64,000 nt of DNA. Origin: Aquimarina sp. AU58. GTDB taxonomy: Bacteria > Bacteroidota > Bacteroidia > Flavobacteriales > Flavobacteriaceae. This document shows positions 18,574-28,063 of the stretch, piece after piece (position 1 is the first letter of the stretch; every line of letters starts with the position of its first letter). The stretch is from contig NZ_OMPD01000014.1 in assembly GCF_900312745.1 (NCBI RefSeq), positions 2,790,001 through 2,854,000 on the forward strand, in the 5' to 3' direction. The notes beneath the pieces are model-generated. The model saw only the letters and a list, made by a program, of their open reading frames with translations. It ran no database searches and was not told where the DNA came from. A program made the position numbers and the translations under genes.

Positions 18574-19776
18574 TTATAAAATTAGTAAGTTTATATCTCT
18601 ATAAGAAAGGTCAAACCAATCTGCAATAGGTTTGCTGGTCAAAATCCCATGATAAAAATACAACCCATTCTTAAGTCCACGATCAAAACGTACAGCATTT
18701 TCTATTCCTCCTTCATCACCAATTTGTAATAGATAAGGCGTAAAGATATTACTTATCGATAAAGAAGATGTTCTGGCATATCGAGAAGGGATGTTAGGTA
18801 CACAATAATGTATAATTCCATGTTTTTCAAAAGTTGGGTGGTCGTGAGAAGTAACTTCGCTTGTTTCAAAACATCCTCCCATATCTATACTTACATCAAT
18901 AATTACTGCGCCAGATTTCATACGTTCTACCATAGTTTCGGTAACTATAATCGGAGCGCGATTTTTTCCTCTTATGGCACCAATTACTACATCACAACGA
19001 CGTAGAGCTTTTAATAAATTTTTTGGCTGAATAGTAGATGTGTATAAAGGGCGTCCCACATTGGTTTGTATACAACGAAGTTTGGTGATAGAATTGTCAA
19101 AAACCTTTACATTTGCACCTAATCCAATAGCCGAACGTGCAGCAAACTCACCAACAGTACCAGCACCAAGAATAACAACTTCTACAGGGGGGACACCACT
19201 AATATTACCCATCATTAATCCCGAACCCATAGTTGTAGCACTACTCATCAATTCTGAAGCAATGAGTACGGCCGCTGTTCCTGCAATCTCGCTAAGTGCT
19301 CTTACCGCGGGATAAGCACCATCCATATCTCGAATAAACTCAAAGCCAAGAGCGGTGATTCTTTTTTTGGCAAGTCCCTGAAAATATTCTTTGGACTGTG
19401 TCTTAAGCTGTAGAGCAGAAATTAATACAGTTTGTGGATTTATATATTCGAGCTCCTCTAGCGAAGGTGGTTCTACTTTTAAAATAATTGGACACCCAAA
19501 AACTTTTCTCTTATCATTAGTGATCTCTGCACCTGCCTCGCTATAATCTCTATCGGTAAAACTTGCTCCGATACCGGCATTGGTTTCTAATAAAACTCGA
19601 TGGCCATGCGCTGTTAATGCAGCTACAGCATCTGGTGTAAGACATACTCGCTTCTCTTGATAATGGGTTTCTTTAGGGATACCAATAAAAAGTTTTCCTT
19701 TTTTGCGGGCTACTTCTATCATTTCTTCCTGCGGTAGCAGCTGCTCTTTGGTAAAAGGAGATTTTGGTGTACTCAT
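18574..19776 (-). CDS. ald: Alanine dehydrogenase
   Basis: A 400-residue NAD-dependent alanine dehydrogenase of the Ald/PNT superfamily, interconverting alanine and pyruvate plus ammonia. Seen: IGIPKETHYQEKRVCLTPDAV near the N-terminus, the NAD-binding glycine loop VVILGAGTVGEFAARSA, and IIDVSIDMGGCFETSE with HYCVPNIPSRYARTSS. It is slightly longer than classical Ald because of an N-terminal extension. It lies 95 bp downstream of tsaE on the same strand. Confidence 0.93.
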   Translation of the reverse strand: MSTPKSPFTKEQLLPQEEMIEVARKKGKLFIGIPKETHYQEKRVCLTPDAVAALTAHGHRVLLETNAGIGASFTDRDYSEAGAEITNDKRKVFGCPIILKVEPPSLEELEYINPQTVLISALQLKTQSKEYFQGLAKKRITALGFEFIRDMDGAYPAVRALSEIAGTAAVLIASELMSSATTMGSGLMMGNISGVPPVEVVILGAGTVGEFAARSAIGLGANVKVFDNSITKLRCIQTNVGRPLYTSTIQPKNLLKALRRCDVVIGAIRGKNRAPIIVTETMVERMKSGAVIIDVSIDMGGCFETSEVTSHDHPTFEKHGIIHYCVPNIPSRYARTSSLSISNIFTPYLLQIGDEGGIENAVRFDRGLKNGLYFYHGILTSKPIADWFDLSYRDINLLIL

Positions 19777-19871
19777 TTGTGTGAAATTCTGTATCTCAAA
19801 TTACGAATAAAAATGCCAAGAAAACAAATAGGATTAATTATTTGATGGTATAGCTTTGATTATCAGCATTT

Positions 19872-20273
19872 CTAAAATGAAAGAATACGCTTTTCATTAT
19901 CAAGTAAATTAATACTAATACTAATACTATTTTCGGGTAATAATCCTGAAACTTTTTCGGGCCATTCTATAAATATCCACGCATCAGAGTCCAAATATTC
20001 TTCAAATCCTATTTGATACGCTTCACCTTCTTCTTTTATTCTATAAAAATCAAAATGATATATTACTCCATCATTACTTTCATATTCGTTTACCAAAGAG
20101 TATGTAGGGCTAGAAATGATATCTTCTACCCCTAAATGTTTACATATTTCTTTTATTAGCGTAGTTTTACCAACCCCCATCTCGGCATTAAAGAGAATTA
20201 TTTTACTCGTTGCATTCGAGATTATTTTTTCTGCCACATCAGGAAGATCCTGCAAGGTATATTCTATTGTCAT
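19872..20273 (-). CDS. tsaE: TsaE, tRNA threonylcarbamoyladenosine biosynthesis ATPase
   Basis: A 133-residue P-loop protein that works with TsaB and TsaD in forming t6A37 on ANN-decoding tRNAs. It carries Walker A AEMGVGKTT (30-38), then SPTYSLVNEYE, the HFDFYRI strand and the family-typical FIEWPEK motif. Length is normal. It lies 48 bp after porX and before ald on the same strand, an order I know from other flavobacteria. TsaB and TsaD are not in the window. Confidence 0.93.
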   Translation of the reverse strand: MTIEYTLQDLPDVAEKIISNATSKIILFNAEMGVGKTTLIKEICKHLGVEDIISSPTYSLVNEYESNDGVIYHFDFYRIKEEGEAYQIGFEEYLDSDAWIFIEWPEKVSGLLPENSISISINLLDNEKRILSF

Positions 20274-20321
20274 TTTAATAATTCTATATTCTAAAACCAG
20301 AATACTACATAATTTTTGAAG

Positions 20322-21872
20322 CTATCTAGGATTTAATACTATAAAAGGAATGATCATTTCTTCTAAAGATACTCCACCATGTTGGTATGTATTTCTATAA
20401 TAACTAACATAATGATTATAGTTATTAGGATAGGCAAAGAAATAATCTCCTTTTGCAAAAATAAAAGAACTGCTCATATTTATTGATGGCAAATGTACCG
20501 CTTTTGGGTTTGTTGCTTCCAAAACTTCCTTTCTTTCATAAGTAAGACTTTTTCCTGTCTTATACCGTAGATTAAGACTGGTGTTTTTATCGCCTATCAC
20601 TTTAGAAGGATTTTTTACATTTATTGTACCGTGATCTGTAGTTAACAGTAGTTTAAATCCAAGTTGTTGTGCTTGCTGAATCATTTCTAGTAAAGGAGAA
20701 TTTTTGAACCAACTTTGAGTCAATGACCTGTATGATTTGTCATTTGAGGCAAGTTCCTTGATTACTTCCATTTCTGTCTTGCTATGAGAAAGCATATCCA
20801 CAAAATTATATACCACAACTGTTAAATCGTTGTCTTTTAGTCCTTTGAAATTTGCAGCTAAGGTTTTTCCAGATTTTTCGTTAGTGATTTTATAATATTC
20901 ATGTTTGATATCCATCCCTAATCGCTTTAATTGTGCGGTTAGAAATTCATTTTCATTCATGTTTTTCCCTCCTTCATCTGTGTCGTCTAACCAGAGATCC
21001 GGATGCATTTTTTTCATTTCAGAAGGCATAAGTCCAGAAAAAATTGAATTCCTGGCATATTGCGTTGCCGTTGGAAGAATACTACAATATGAAACTTCTT
21101 GTTCTTTTTTGTAATAGTTATTTATGGTAGGTTCAAAAGCTTTCCATTGATCGTATCGCAGATTATCAATTACTACTAAAAGAGTAGGTTGATTTTTACT
21201 AATTTCAGGTACTACTTTATCTCTAAATAAAGTGTGAGACATTACCGGAGCTTCTCTGTTTTTATCAAACCAATTGGGATAATTTTTGTCGATAAATTTA
21301 CAGAATTGAGAATTTGCCTCTACTTTTTGTGATTCTAAAATCTCAAACATCCCGGTATCTTCAATATTCTCTAGTTGTAATTCCCAGTAAATTAGTCTTT
21401 GATATAAATCAGACCATTCTTCGTATGAATTTACCATAGCCATATCCATAGCTATTTTTCTAAACTCTTGTTGGTAGTTGGCTGTAGTTTTTTCTGAAAC
21501 CAAACGAGAATTGTCTAAGTTTTTCTTTAAACTTAAAAGTATTTGATTAGGATTAACAGGCTTAATTAAATAATCGGCGATCTTACTACCAATTGCTTCT
21601 TCCATGATATATTCCTCTTCACTTTTGGTAATCATTACTACAGGAATACTATCTTCTTTTTCCTTAATTTCTGATAATGTTTCTATTCCAGAAAGACCTG
21701 GCATGTTTTCATCCAAAAAAATGATATCAAAATTATTATCATCTATTATGTCTAATGCTTCAGTTCCACTTTGACACTTGGTTACGTCATAGTTTTTTTG
21801 TTCCAAAAATAATATATGCGGTTTAAGCAAATCAATTTCATCATCTACCCAAAGTATCTTTATTTTACTCAT
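20322..21872 (-). CDS. porX: PorX, T9SS-associated response regulator with PglZ domain
   Basis: A 516-residue two-domain regulator: a CheY-like receiver (phospho-acceptor Asp54 in IIFLDENMPGLSG, acidic pair at the N-terminus) and a C-terminal PglZ/alkaline-phosphatase-like domain (LLVVIDNLRYDQW, SILPTATQYARNS, LLTTDHGTINV). In Porphyromonas gingivalis PorX partners with PorY and controls type IX secretion; the PglZ domain is a zinc-dependent phosphodiesterase there. ATG at 21872 is preferred over the TTG immediately before it. Several T9SS cargo genes and porP/sprF in this window depend on the same secretion system. Confidence 0.93.
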   Translation of the reverse strand: MSKIKILWVDDEIDLLKPHILFLEQKNYDVTKCQSGTEALDIIDDNNFDIIFLDENMPGLSGIETLSEIKEKEDSIPVVMITKSEEEYIMEEAIGSKIADYLIKPVNPNQILLSLKKNLDNSRLVSEKTTANYQQEFRKIAMDMAMVNSYEEWSDLYQRLIYWELQLENIEDTGMFEILESQKVEANSQFCKFIDKNYPNWFDKNREAPVMSHTLFRDKVVPEISKNQPTLLVVIDNLRYDQWKAFEPTINNYYKKEQEVSYCSILPTATQYARNSIFSGLMPSEMKKMHPDLWLDDTDEGGKNMNENEFLTAQLKRLGMDIKHEYYKITNEKSGKTLAANFKGLKDNDLTVVVYNFVDMLSHSKTEMEVIKELASNDKSYRSLTQSWFKNSPLLEMIQQAQQLGFKLLLTTDHGTINVKNPSKVIGDKNTSLNLRYKTGKSLTYERKEVLEATNPKAVHLPSINMSSSFIFAKGDYFFAYPNNYNHYVSYYRNTYQHGGVSLEEMIIPFIVLNPR

Positions 21873-21989
21873 CAAAATTTTATTTTATTTTATTTATATA
21901 TTTAATATATAGCCTATTTATTCACTTTACTAAGAAAACTTTAATAATTTAAATTCTTTTTGAAATGTTTTATATGCCTAGCATATATG

Positions 21990-21997
21990 TATATTTG
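21990..21997 (+). promoter_or_regulatory. -7 box for the HD-lpx operon (TATATTTG)
   Basis: A perfect TAnnTTTG box followed by GCCTCCGT and then the ATG at 22014. It lies inside the longest possible reading frame of the HD gene, which supports the downstream ATG as the true start. No TTG at the ideal -33 distance was found (nearest is 27 bp upstream). Confidence 0.5.
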
Positions 21998-22013
21998 CCT
22001 CCGTAAATGTAAG

Positions 22014-23249
22014 ATGAACTTGAAAAAAAGAAATAAGCTTAAAATATTAAACGATCCAATTTACGGTTTTATTACGATACCTAATGAACTAATTTTCGAT
22101 CTTATCGAACATAAGTATTTCCAGAGGTTGCGTCGTATATCTCAGATGGGACTCTCATATTTGGTATATCCGGGAGCACATCATACTAGATTTCATCATG
22201 CTTTGGGATGTATGCATCTTATGCAAAAAGCCGTGAGAGTTCTTAGTTTTAAGGGGATTAGCATTTCTGAAGAGGAGGAAGAAGCTCTTTATGTAGCAAT
22301 CTTGTTACATGATATTGGCCATGGTCCTTTTTCTCATGCGATGGAACATAGCATCGTAAATGAGGTAAATCATGAGTCTATTTCTCTCATGTTTATGGAG
22401 AAAATTAATGAAGAATTTAACGGTAGTTTAACGCTGGCAATTCAGATTTTTAAAGGAGAATATCATCGTAATTTTTTACATCAGTTAATTTCGAGTCAAT
22501 TAGATATGGATCGTTTGGACTATCTGAAACGCGATAGTTTTTATACCGGTGTGGCCGAAGGAAATATCAATAGTGAACGTCTAATTACCATGCTTACTGT
22601 TGTTAATGATGAATTGGTAGTAGAAGAAAAAGGGATTTATTCTGTAGAAAAGTTTTTACTGGCCAGGCGTTTGATGTATTGGCAGGTGTATCTTCATAAA
22701 ACAAGTTTGGTAGCAGAGAATTTATTGATTAGAGTATTGAAAAGAGCTAAAGATTTGGTAGAGAAGGGGACAGAACTAAAAGCTAGTGAAGCATTAACAT
22801 TTTTTCTTGAAAATAAGATAACAGCAGAAAATTTTACTACAGAAGTTTTAGAAACATTTTCTAGATTAGACGATTATGATATTATTTCAGCAATGAAAGA
22901 ATGGTCTCGTTCAGAAGATTTTGTTTTAAGCATGCTGTCTTCAATGATTATTGATAGAGATCTTTTAAAAATAAAAATTAAAAAGAAACCTTTTCAGAGT
23001 CATAAAAAAGAAAATCATATCGAAAAATTTAAGAAACAATATAAAATTTCTGATGAAGAAGCCCGTTATTTTATTTTTGAAGGGACTATTTCTAACCAGG
23101 CCTACCACCTTAATAAGCAGAATATAAATATTTTATATAAATCAAGAAAAATTGTAGATGTAGTTAAAGCTACAGATGAGTTTAATCTTGAAGCCCTATC
23201 AAAACCGGTAACCAAATATTTTATGTGCTATCCAAAGCACAAACATTAA
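22014..23249 (+). CDS. HD-domain phosphohydrolase (dGTPase-like)
   Basis: A 411-residue metal-dependent HD protein. H61/H62 (RFHHALG), the H99-D100 pair in LLHDIGHGPFSHAME and a downstream LDMDRLDYLKRD Asp provide the expected metal ligands. It resembles SamHD1/dGTP triphosphohydrolase-like proteins, but the substrate is unknown. The start is set at ATG 22014, which gives MNLKKRNKLKILNDPIYGFI; an upstream TTG frame would run through the promoter box. It lies 24 bp before lpxD and probably heads the lipid A operon. Confidence 0.9.
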   Translation: MNLKKRNKLKILNDPIYGFITIPNELIFDLIEHKYFQRLRRISQMGLSYLVYPGAHHTRFHHALGCMHLMQKAVRVLSFKGISISEEEEEALYVAILLHDIGHGPFSHAMEHSIVNEVNHESISLMFMEKINEEFNGSLTLAIQIFKGEYHRNFLHQLISSQLDMDRLDYLKRDSFYTGVAEGNINSERLITMLTVVNDELVVEEKGIYSVEKFLLARRLMYWQVYLHKTSLVAENLLIRVLKRAKDLVEKGTELKASEALTFFLENKITAENFTTEVLETFSRLDDYDIISAMKEWSRSEDFVLSMLSSMIIDRDLLKIKIKKKPFQSHKKENHIEKFKKQYKISDEEARYFIFEGTISNQAYHLNKQNINILYKSRKIVDVVKATDEFNLEALSKPVTKYFMCYPKHKH

Positions 23250-23273
23250 CACATTTTTTATACTTTTGCTAGA

Positions 23274-24302
23274 ATGATTTTTACAGCCACACAAATTGCG
23301 GGTATTTTGAACGGGGAAATCGAGGGAGATGAAACCGTCGAAGTATCTAAACTAGCTAAAATTGAAGAAGGAACTAAAGGTTCATTGACCTTTTTGTCAA
23401 ATCCTAAATACACCCAATATATCTATTCTACTGATGCATCAATAACTATAGTAGATAAAAACTTTGAGGCAGAGTCGACAATTAAAACAACTCTTATTAG
23501 AGTAGATGATGCATATAAAGCTTTTTCCCAACTGCTAGAGTATTATAATATGGTAAAGATGAATAAAGCAGGGATAGAACAACCGAGTTTTATTTCTGAA
23601 ACAGCATCTTTTGGAGAAAATATTTATTTCGGAGCATTTTCGTACATAGGAGATAATGTGAAAATTGGTGAAAATGCTAAAATTTTTCCTAATGTATATA
23701 TAGGAGATAATGTAACTATTGGTGATAATGTAATTGTTTTTGCCGGTGCAAAAATATATTCAGAGACCATAATCGGAAATAATTGTGTAATTCATAGTGG
23801 AGCAATAGTAGGAGCAGACGGTTTTGGATTTACACCTAACGAAAAAGGAGAATATAGTAAAGTACCTCAAACCGGTAATGTTATAATAGAAAATAATGTT
23901 GATGTAGGAGCAGGTACAACTATTGATAGAGCTACACTAGGATCTACAATCATACGTACAGGAGTAAAACTAGATAATCAAATACAAATTGCTCATAATG
24001 TAGAAATAGGAGAGCATACAGCAATTGCAGCTCAGACAGGAATTGCAGGATCTACCAAAATAGGTAAACATTGTCTTATTGGTGGGCAAGTTGGTATTGC
24101 AGGACATCTTGTTATAGGTAATAATGTGAAAATACAAGCACAATCAGGTATAGGAAGAAATATAAAAGACGGAGAAGCTATTCAGGGGTCCCCTGCTTTA
24201 GGATACTCTGACTTTAATAAATCTTATGTACATTTTAAAAATCTTCCCAAAATTGTGGATAGAGTATACAAACTAGAGAAAAAGATAAACAATAATGAGT
24301 GA
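23274..24302 (+). CDS. lpxD: UDP-3-O-acylglucosamine N-acyltransferase
   Basis: LpxD adds the second hydroxyacyl chain to UDP-3-O-acylglucosamine in lipid A synthesis. The 342-residue protein has an N-terminal uridine-binding domain (residues ~1-95), then a left-handed beta-helix of hexapeptide repeats (IGDNVKIGENAKIFPNV and many similar) with the catalytic His241 in QIAHNVEIGEH, and a short helical tail. Its last 8 bp overlap lpxC/fabZ, indicating tight cotranscription. A shorter LpxD-like paralogue lies downstream. Confidence 0.96.
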   Translation: MIFTATQIAGILNGEIEGDETVEVSKLAKIEEGTKGSLTFLSNPKYTQYIYSTDASITIVDKNFEAESTIKTTLIRVDDAYKAFSQLLEYYNMVKMNKAGIEQPSFISETASFGENIYFGAFSYIGDNVKIGENAKIFPNVYIGDNVTIGDNVIVFAGAKIYSETIIGNNCVIHSGAIVGADGFGFTPNEKGEYSKVPQTGNVIIENNVDVGAGTTIDRATLGSTIIRTGVKLDNQIQIAHNVEIGEHTAIAAQTGIAGSTKIGKHCLIGGQVGIAGHLVIGNNVKIQAQSGIGRNIKDGEAIQGSPALGYSDFNKSYVHFKNLPKIVDRVYKLEKKINNNE

Positions 24303-25698
24303 TATTGTCGTAGGAAAACAAAGAACCATTAAAAAGGAAATAAAGCTTACAGGTGTAGGCTTACACACTGGAAAAGAAGTAACGTTAACTTTTAAACCGG
24401 CACCAGAGAATCATGGCTATGCATTTTGCAGAATTGATCTTGAAGGCAATCCTATTATTGAAGCTGATGCTAACTATGTTGTAAATACACAACGAGGGAC
24501 GAATTTAGAGAAAAACGGGGTTAGCATTCAGACATCAGAACATGTGCTTGCAGCTTGTGTTGGATTAGAAATCGATAATCTTTTGATAGAATTAAACGCA
24601 TCAGAACCTCCGATTATGGATGGTTCTAGCAAGTTTTTTATTGAAGCTCTGGAGCAAGCTGGTATTGTAGAACAAGAATCAGAAAGAGAAGAGTATATCG
24701 TAAAAGATGTAATTTCTTATGTAGACGAAGAATCTGGTAGTGAAATTATTGTAATGCCATCTGATGAATATCAGGTGACTACAATGGTTGATTTTGGAAC
24801 CAAAGTATTAGGAACTCAAAATGCTTCTTTAAAACGTCTGTCGGATTTTAAAAAGGAAATAGCAGATGCTAGAACCTTTAGCTTTCTACACGAATTAGAA
24901 ATGCTGTTAGAACATGGCTTGATTAAAGGAGGAGATTTAAATAATGCTATAGTGTATGTGGATAAAGAATTAAGTCCAAGTACGATGGAGAAACTTAAAG
25001 TAGCATTTGGAAAAGAATCTATCGCTATAAAACCTAATGGTATTTTGGATAATTTAACATTACATTATCCAAACGAGGCTGCACGCCATAAATTATTAGA
25101 TGTTATAGGAGATATTGCATTAATAGGAACAAGGATTAGAGGAAAAATCATAGCTAATAAACCTGGGCATTATGTGAATACCCAGTTTGCTAAAAAGCTT
25201 TCGAAGATTATAAAAATTGAAAAACGTAATAAAGTTCCTCAATTTGATCTTTCTAAAGAGCCTTTAATGGATATTAATAAGATAATGGGTATGCTTCCGC
25301 ATAGACCTCCTTTCCTGTTAATAGACAGAATTTTAGAAATGTCTGATAAACATGTGGTCGGCCTTAAAAATGTAACTATGAATGAACCATTTTTTGTAGG
25401 ACATTTTCCGGGTGCACCAGTAATGCCAGGAGTACTTCAGATTGAAGCGATGGCTCAGACAGGTGGTATTTTAGCATTGAGTACTGTACCCGATCCAGAA
25501 AATTACCTTACCTATTTTATGAAAATAGATAAAGTGAAATTCAAACAGCAAGTATTACCAGGCGATACCTTGATATTTAAATTAGAACTTATCACACCTA
25601 TTCGTCGTGGTATTTGTCATATGCAGGCTTTTGCCTATGCTAATGGCAAATTAGTTACCGAAGCAGAACTTATGGCGCAAATTGTAAAATCAAAATAA
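24295..25698 (+). CDS. lpxC/fabZ: Bifunctional UDP-3-O-acyl-GlcNAc deacetylase / 3-hydroxyacyl-ACP dehydratase (LpxC-FabZ fusion)
   Basis: A 467-residue fusion characteristic of Bacteroidota. Residues about 1-305 are LpxC, the committed zinc deacetylase of lipid A synthesis (zinc ligand region SEHVLAAC, and HKLLDVIGD). Residues about 320-467 are FabZ, the fatty-acid dehydratase, with LPHRPPFLLIDRI and the hot-dog active-site segment HFPGAPVMPGVLQIEAMAQT. It overlaps lpxD by 8 bp and is 12 bp before lpxA. The fusion couples the supply of 3-hydroxyacyl chains to lipid A with fatty acid elongation. Confidence 0.97.
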   Translation: MSDIVVGKQRTIKKEIKLTGVGLHTGKEVTLTFKPAPENHGYAFCRIDLEGNPIIEADANYVVNTQRGTNLEKNGVSIQTSEHVLAACVGLEIDNLLIELNASEPPIMDGSSKFFIEALEQAGIVEQESEREEYIVKDVISYVDEESGSEIIVMPSDEYQVTTMVDFGTKVLGTQNASLKRLSDFKKEIADARTFSFLHELEMLLEHGLIKGGDLNNAIVYVDKELSPSTMEKLKVAFGKESIAIKPNGILDNLTLHYPNEAARHKLLDVIGDIALIGTRIRGKIIANKPGHYVNTQFAKKLSKIIKIEKRNKVPQFDLSKEPLMDINKIMGMLPHRPPFLLIDRILEMSDKHVVGLKNVTMNEPFFVGHFPGAPVMPGVLQIEAMAQTGGILALSTVPDPENYLTYFMKIDKVKFKQQVLPGDTLIFKLELITPIRRGICHMQAFAYANGKLVTEAELMAQIVKSK

Positions 25699-25710
25699 TC
25701 AATAAAATAG

Positions 25711-26493
25711 ATGAATCAACCATTAGCATACGTTCATCCAGGAGCAAAAATTGCAAAAAATGTTGTAATAGAACCTTTTACAACCATACATAATAATGTG
25801 GTGATAGGAGAAGGAACCTGGATAGGTTCTAATGTTACTATTATGGAAGGAGCACGCATAGGAAAAAACTGTAGTATTTTTCCAGGAGCTGTTATTTCTG
25901 CTACTCCTCAGGATAAAAAATTTAATGATGAAGATACCATAACCGAAATTGGAGATAATACAACGATTCGAGAGTGTGTTACAATCAATAGAGGGACGAC
26001 CGATAGAATGAAAACCAAAATTGGAAAAAATTGCTGGATTATGGCGTATTGCCATATCGCCCATGATTGTATTGTAGGTGATAATTGTATATTTTCTAAT
26101 AATAGTACATTGGCTGGCCATATTAATGTTGGCGATTATGTTGTTTTGGCTGGTATGGCTGCGGTACAACAGTTTTGTAGTATTGGTAATCATGCATTTG
26201 TAACAGGAGGATCATTAGTACGTAAAGATGTACCTCCGTTTGTTAAAGCTGCCAGAGAACCTCTATCATATGTTGGGATTAATTCTATAGGTCTGCGCCG
26301 AAGAGGATTTACAACAGAAAAAATAAGAGAAGTACAGAATATATATCGAATTTTATATCAGCAGAACTATAACAACACTCAGGCAGTTGCAATTATCGAA
26401 GCAGAAATGGAAGCAACACCAGAACGTGATGAGGTTTTGGAGTTTATTAAAAACTCTCAGAGAGGAATCATGAAGGGATATTTTTCTAATTAA
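25711..26493 (+). CDS. lpxA: Acyl-ACP--UDP-N-acetylglucosamine O-acyltransferase
   Basis: LpxA performs the first acylation of UDP-GlcNAc. The 260-residue protein is a left-handed beta-helix (IHNNVVIGEGTWIGSNVTI and further hexapeptides) with the catalytic His in YCHIAHDCIVGDN (His118, equivalent to His125 of the E. coli enzyme) and a helical C-terminus (GLRRRGFTTEKIREVQNIYR). Length matches the family. It follows lpxC/fabZ by 12 bp and precedes efp by 41 bp. Confidence 0.97.
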   Translation: MNQPLAYVHPGAKIAKNVVIEPFTTIHNNVVIGEGTWIGSNVTIMEGARIGKNCSIFPGAVISATPQDKKFNDEDTITEIGDNTTIRECVTINRGTTDRMKTKIGKNCWIMAYCHIAHDCIVGDNCIFSNNSTLAGHINVGDYVVLAGMAAVQQFCSIGNHAFVTGGSLVRKDVPPFVKAAREPLSYVGINSIGLRRRGFTTEKIREVQNIYRILYQQNYNNTQAVAIIEAEMEATPERDEVLEFIKNSQRGIMKGYFSN

Positions 26494-26534
26494 GTAATTC
26501 GATACAGATAATAATCATAAGAAATTAAAGAATA

Positions 26535-27101
26535 ATGGCAAGTACTAGTGACATCAGAAATGGATTGTGTATCAAATACAATCACGATATCTATAAGATT
26601 ATTGAATTTTTACACGTAAAACCTGGTAAAGGCCCCGCGTTTGTAAGAACAAAACTAAAAAGCGTGACTACAGGAAAAGTGATCGATAATACATTCTCTG
26701 CAGGTCATAAAATTGATGATGTACGAGTAGAAACACATAAGTTTCAGTATTTATATGCCGAAGGTGATACTTTTCATTTTATGAATACCGAGGATTACAA
26801 TCAAATTACATTACAAAAATCTAGTTTGGATGCTCCTGGTCTATTAAAAGAAGGAGAAGTGGTTACTATTATTATTAATTCTGAAGATCAAATGCCTCTT
26901 TCTGTAGAAATGCCTGCAAGCGTTATTCTTGAAGTAACAGCTACAGAACCTGGTGTTAAAGGGAATACAGCTACCAATGCTACTAAACCAGCTACTGTAG
27001 AAACCGGAGCAGAGGTAATGGTACCTCTTTTTATCAATGAAGGAGATAAAATTAAAGTTGAAACAGAAAAAGGGACGTATAAAGAAAGAATAAAAGAATA
27101 A
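26535..27101 (+). CDS. efp: Translation elongation factor P
   Basis: EF-P (188 residues) relieves ribosome stalling at polyproline. It has the three-barrel layout, with the domain I loop HVKPGKGPAFVRTKLK around the modification lysine (PGKGPA) and the C-terminal domain with VMVPLFINEGDKIKVETEKGTYKERI. No modification-enzyme genes (epmA/epmB-like) are nearby. It sits between lpxA and the second LpxD-like gene, as I know it from other flavobacteria. Confidence 0.97.
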   Translation: MASTSDIRNGLCIKYNHDIYKIIEFLHVKPGKGPAFVRTKLKSVTTGKVIDNTFSAGHKIDDVRVETHKFQYLYAEGDTFHFMNTEDYNQITLQKSSLDAPGLLKEGEVVTIIINSEDQMPLSVEMPASVILEVTATEPGVKGNTATNATKPATVETGAEVMVPLFINEGDKIKVETEKGTYKERIKE

Positions 27102-27124
27102 CATTTTATATCCCAAATTTTATA

Positions 27125-28063
27125 ATGAAATTTCCACAAACGCATACCTTACAGCAAATAGCTACTATTATATCGTCAGAGTATGTAGGGGACTCTAATT
27201 TCCCGGTTTTAGGGATGAATGAAATTCATGTAGTTTCTCCAGGAGATATAGTTTTTGTTGATCACCCAAAGTATTACGATAAAGCATTACAAAGTGCTGC
27301 AACAGTAATTTTGATTAATAAAGAAGTAGAATGCCCAGAAGGTAAGGCGCTCCTTATTTCTGATGATCCTTTTAGAGATTTCAACATACTTACAACATAT
27401 TTTAAACCCTTTAAAAAAGCAGATTCCTTAATTTCAGAAACCGCTAAAATTGGTAAGAATACAATTATACAACCAGGTAGTTTTGTTGGAAATAATGTGA
27501 GTATTGGTGATAATTGTATTATTCATGCCAATGTAAGTATTTATGATAATACTAGTATTGGTAATAATGTTACTATACATGCAGGTACTATCTTAGGAAC
27601 CGATGCTTTCTATTATCAGAAAAGACCTCACGGATTTGATAAATTAATTTCTGGAGGACGTGTAGTGATAGAGGATGATGTAGATTTAGGGTCGTCCTGT
27701 ACAATAGATAAGGGAGTTACCGGGGATACTATTATAAAAGAAGGGACCAAAATAGATAACCAGGTACATGTTGGTCATGATACTGTAATAGGGAAAAAAT
27801 GCTTGATTGCCTCTCAAGTAGGAATTTCGGGTTGTGTTGTTATTGAAGATGAAGTAACGATCTGGGGACAGGTTGGTATTACCAGCGCTATTACTATTGG
27901 TAGTAAAGCCATTATTTCTGCACAATCAGGAGTGAGTAAGTCATTAGAGGCTAATAAGAGTTATTTTGGTACTCCTGCAGATGAATTTAGAAAAAAATAT
28001 AAGGAGATTGCGTCAATACGACAAATCCCTGATTTAATAGATAAATTGAAAAAAAATGAGTAA
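27125..28063 (+). CDS. LpxD-like UDP-3-O-acylglucosamine N-acyltransferase paralogue
   Basis: A 312-residue protein with an LpxD-like N-terminal domain and left-handed beta-helix repeats (IGKNTIIQPGSFVGNNVSIG) with the equivalent of the catalytic His at 218 (VHVGHDTVIGKK). It is 30 residues shorter than LpxD at 23274, has a divergent N-terminal domain, and lacks part of the C-terminal helix. It probably acts on a related UDP-sugar or gives a second acyl specificity; I cannot tell which. Its last 8 bp overlap the NTF2-like gene. Confidence 0.85.
   Translation: MKFPQTHTLQQIATIISSEYVGDSNFPVLGMNEIHVVSPGDIVFVDHPKYYDKALQSAATVILINKEVECPEGKALLISDDPFRDFNILTTYFKPFKKADSLISETAKIGKNTIIQPGSFVGNNVSIGDNCIIHANVSIYDNTSIGNNVTIHAGTILGTDAFYYQKRPHGFDKLISGGRVVIEDDVDLGSSCTIDKGVTGDTIIKEGTKIDNQVHVGHDTVIGKKCLIASQVGISGCVVIEDEVTIWGQVGITSAITIGSKAIISAQSGVSKSLEANKSYFGTPADEFRKKYKEIASIRQIPDLIDKLKKNE

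Noticed and set aside
25723..26193. Long antisense open frame over lpxA, rich in Ile/Asn
   Set aside because: It is the shadow of hexapeptide repeats read on the other strand, with no start context or recognisable motif; the same applies to the frames antisense to efp and the LpxD paralogue.
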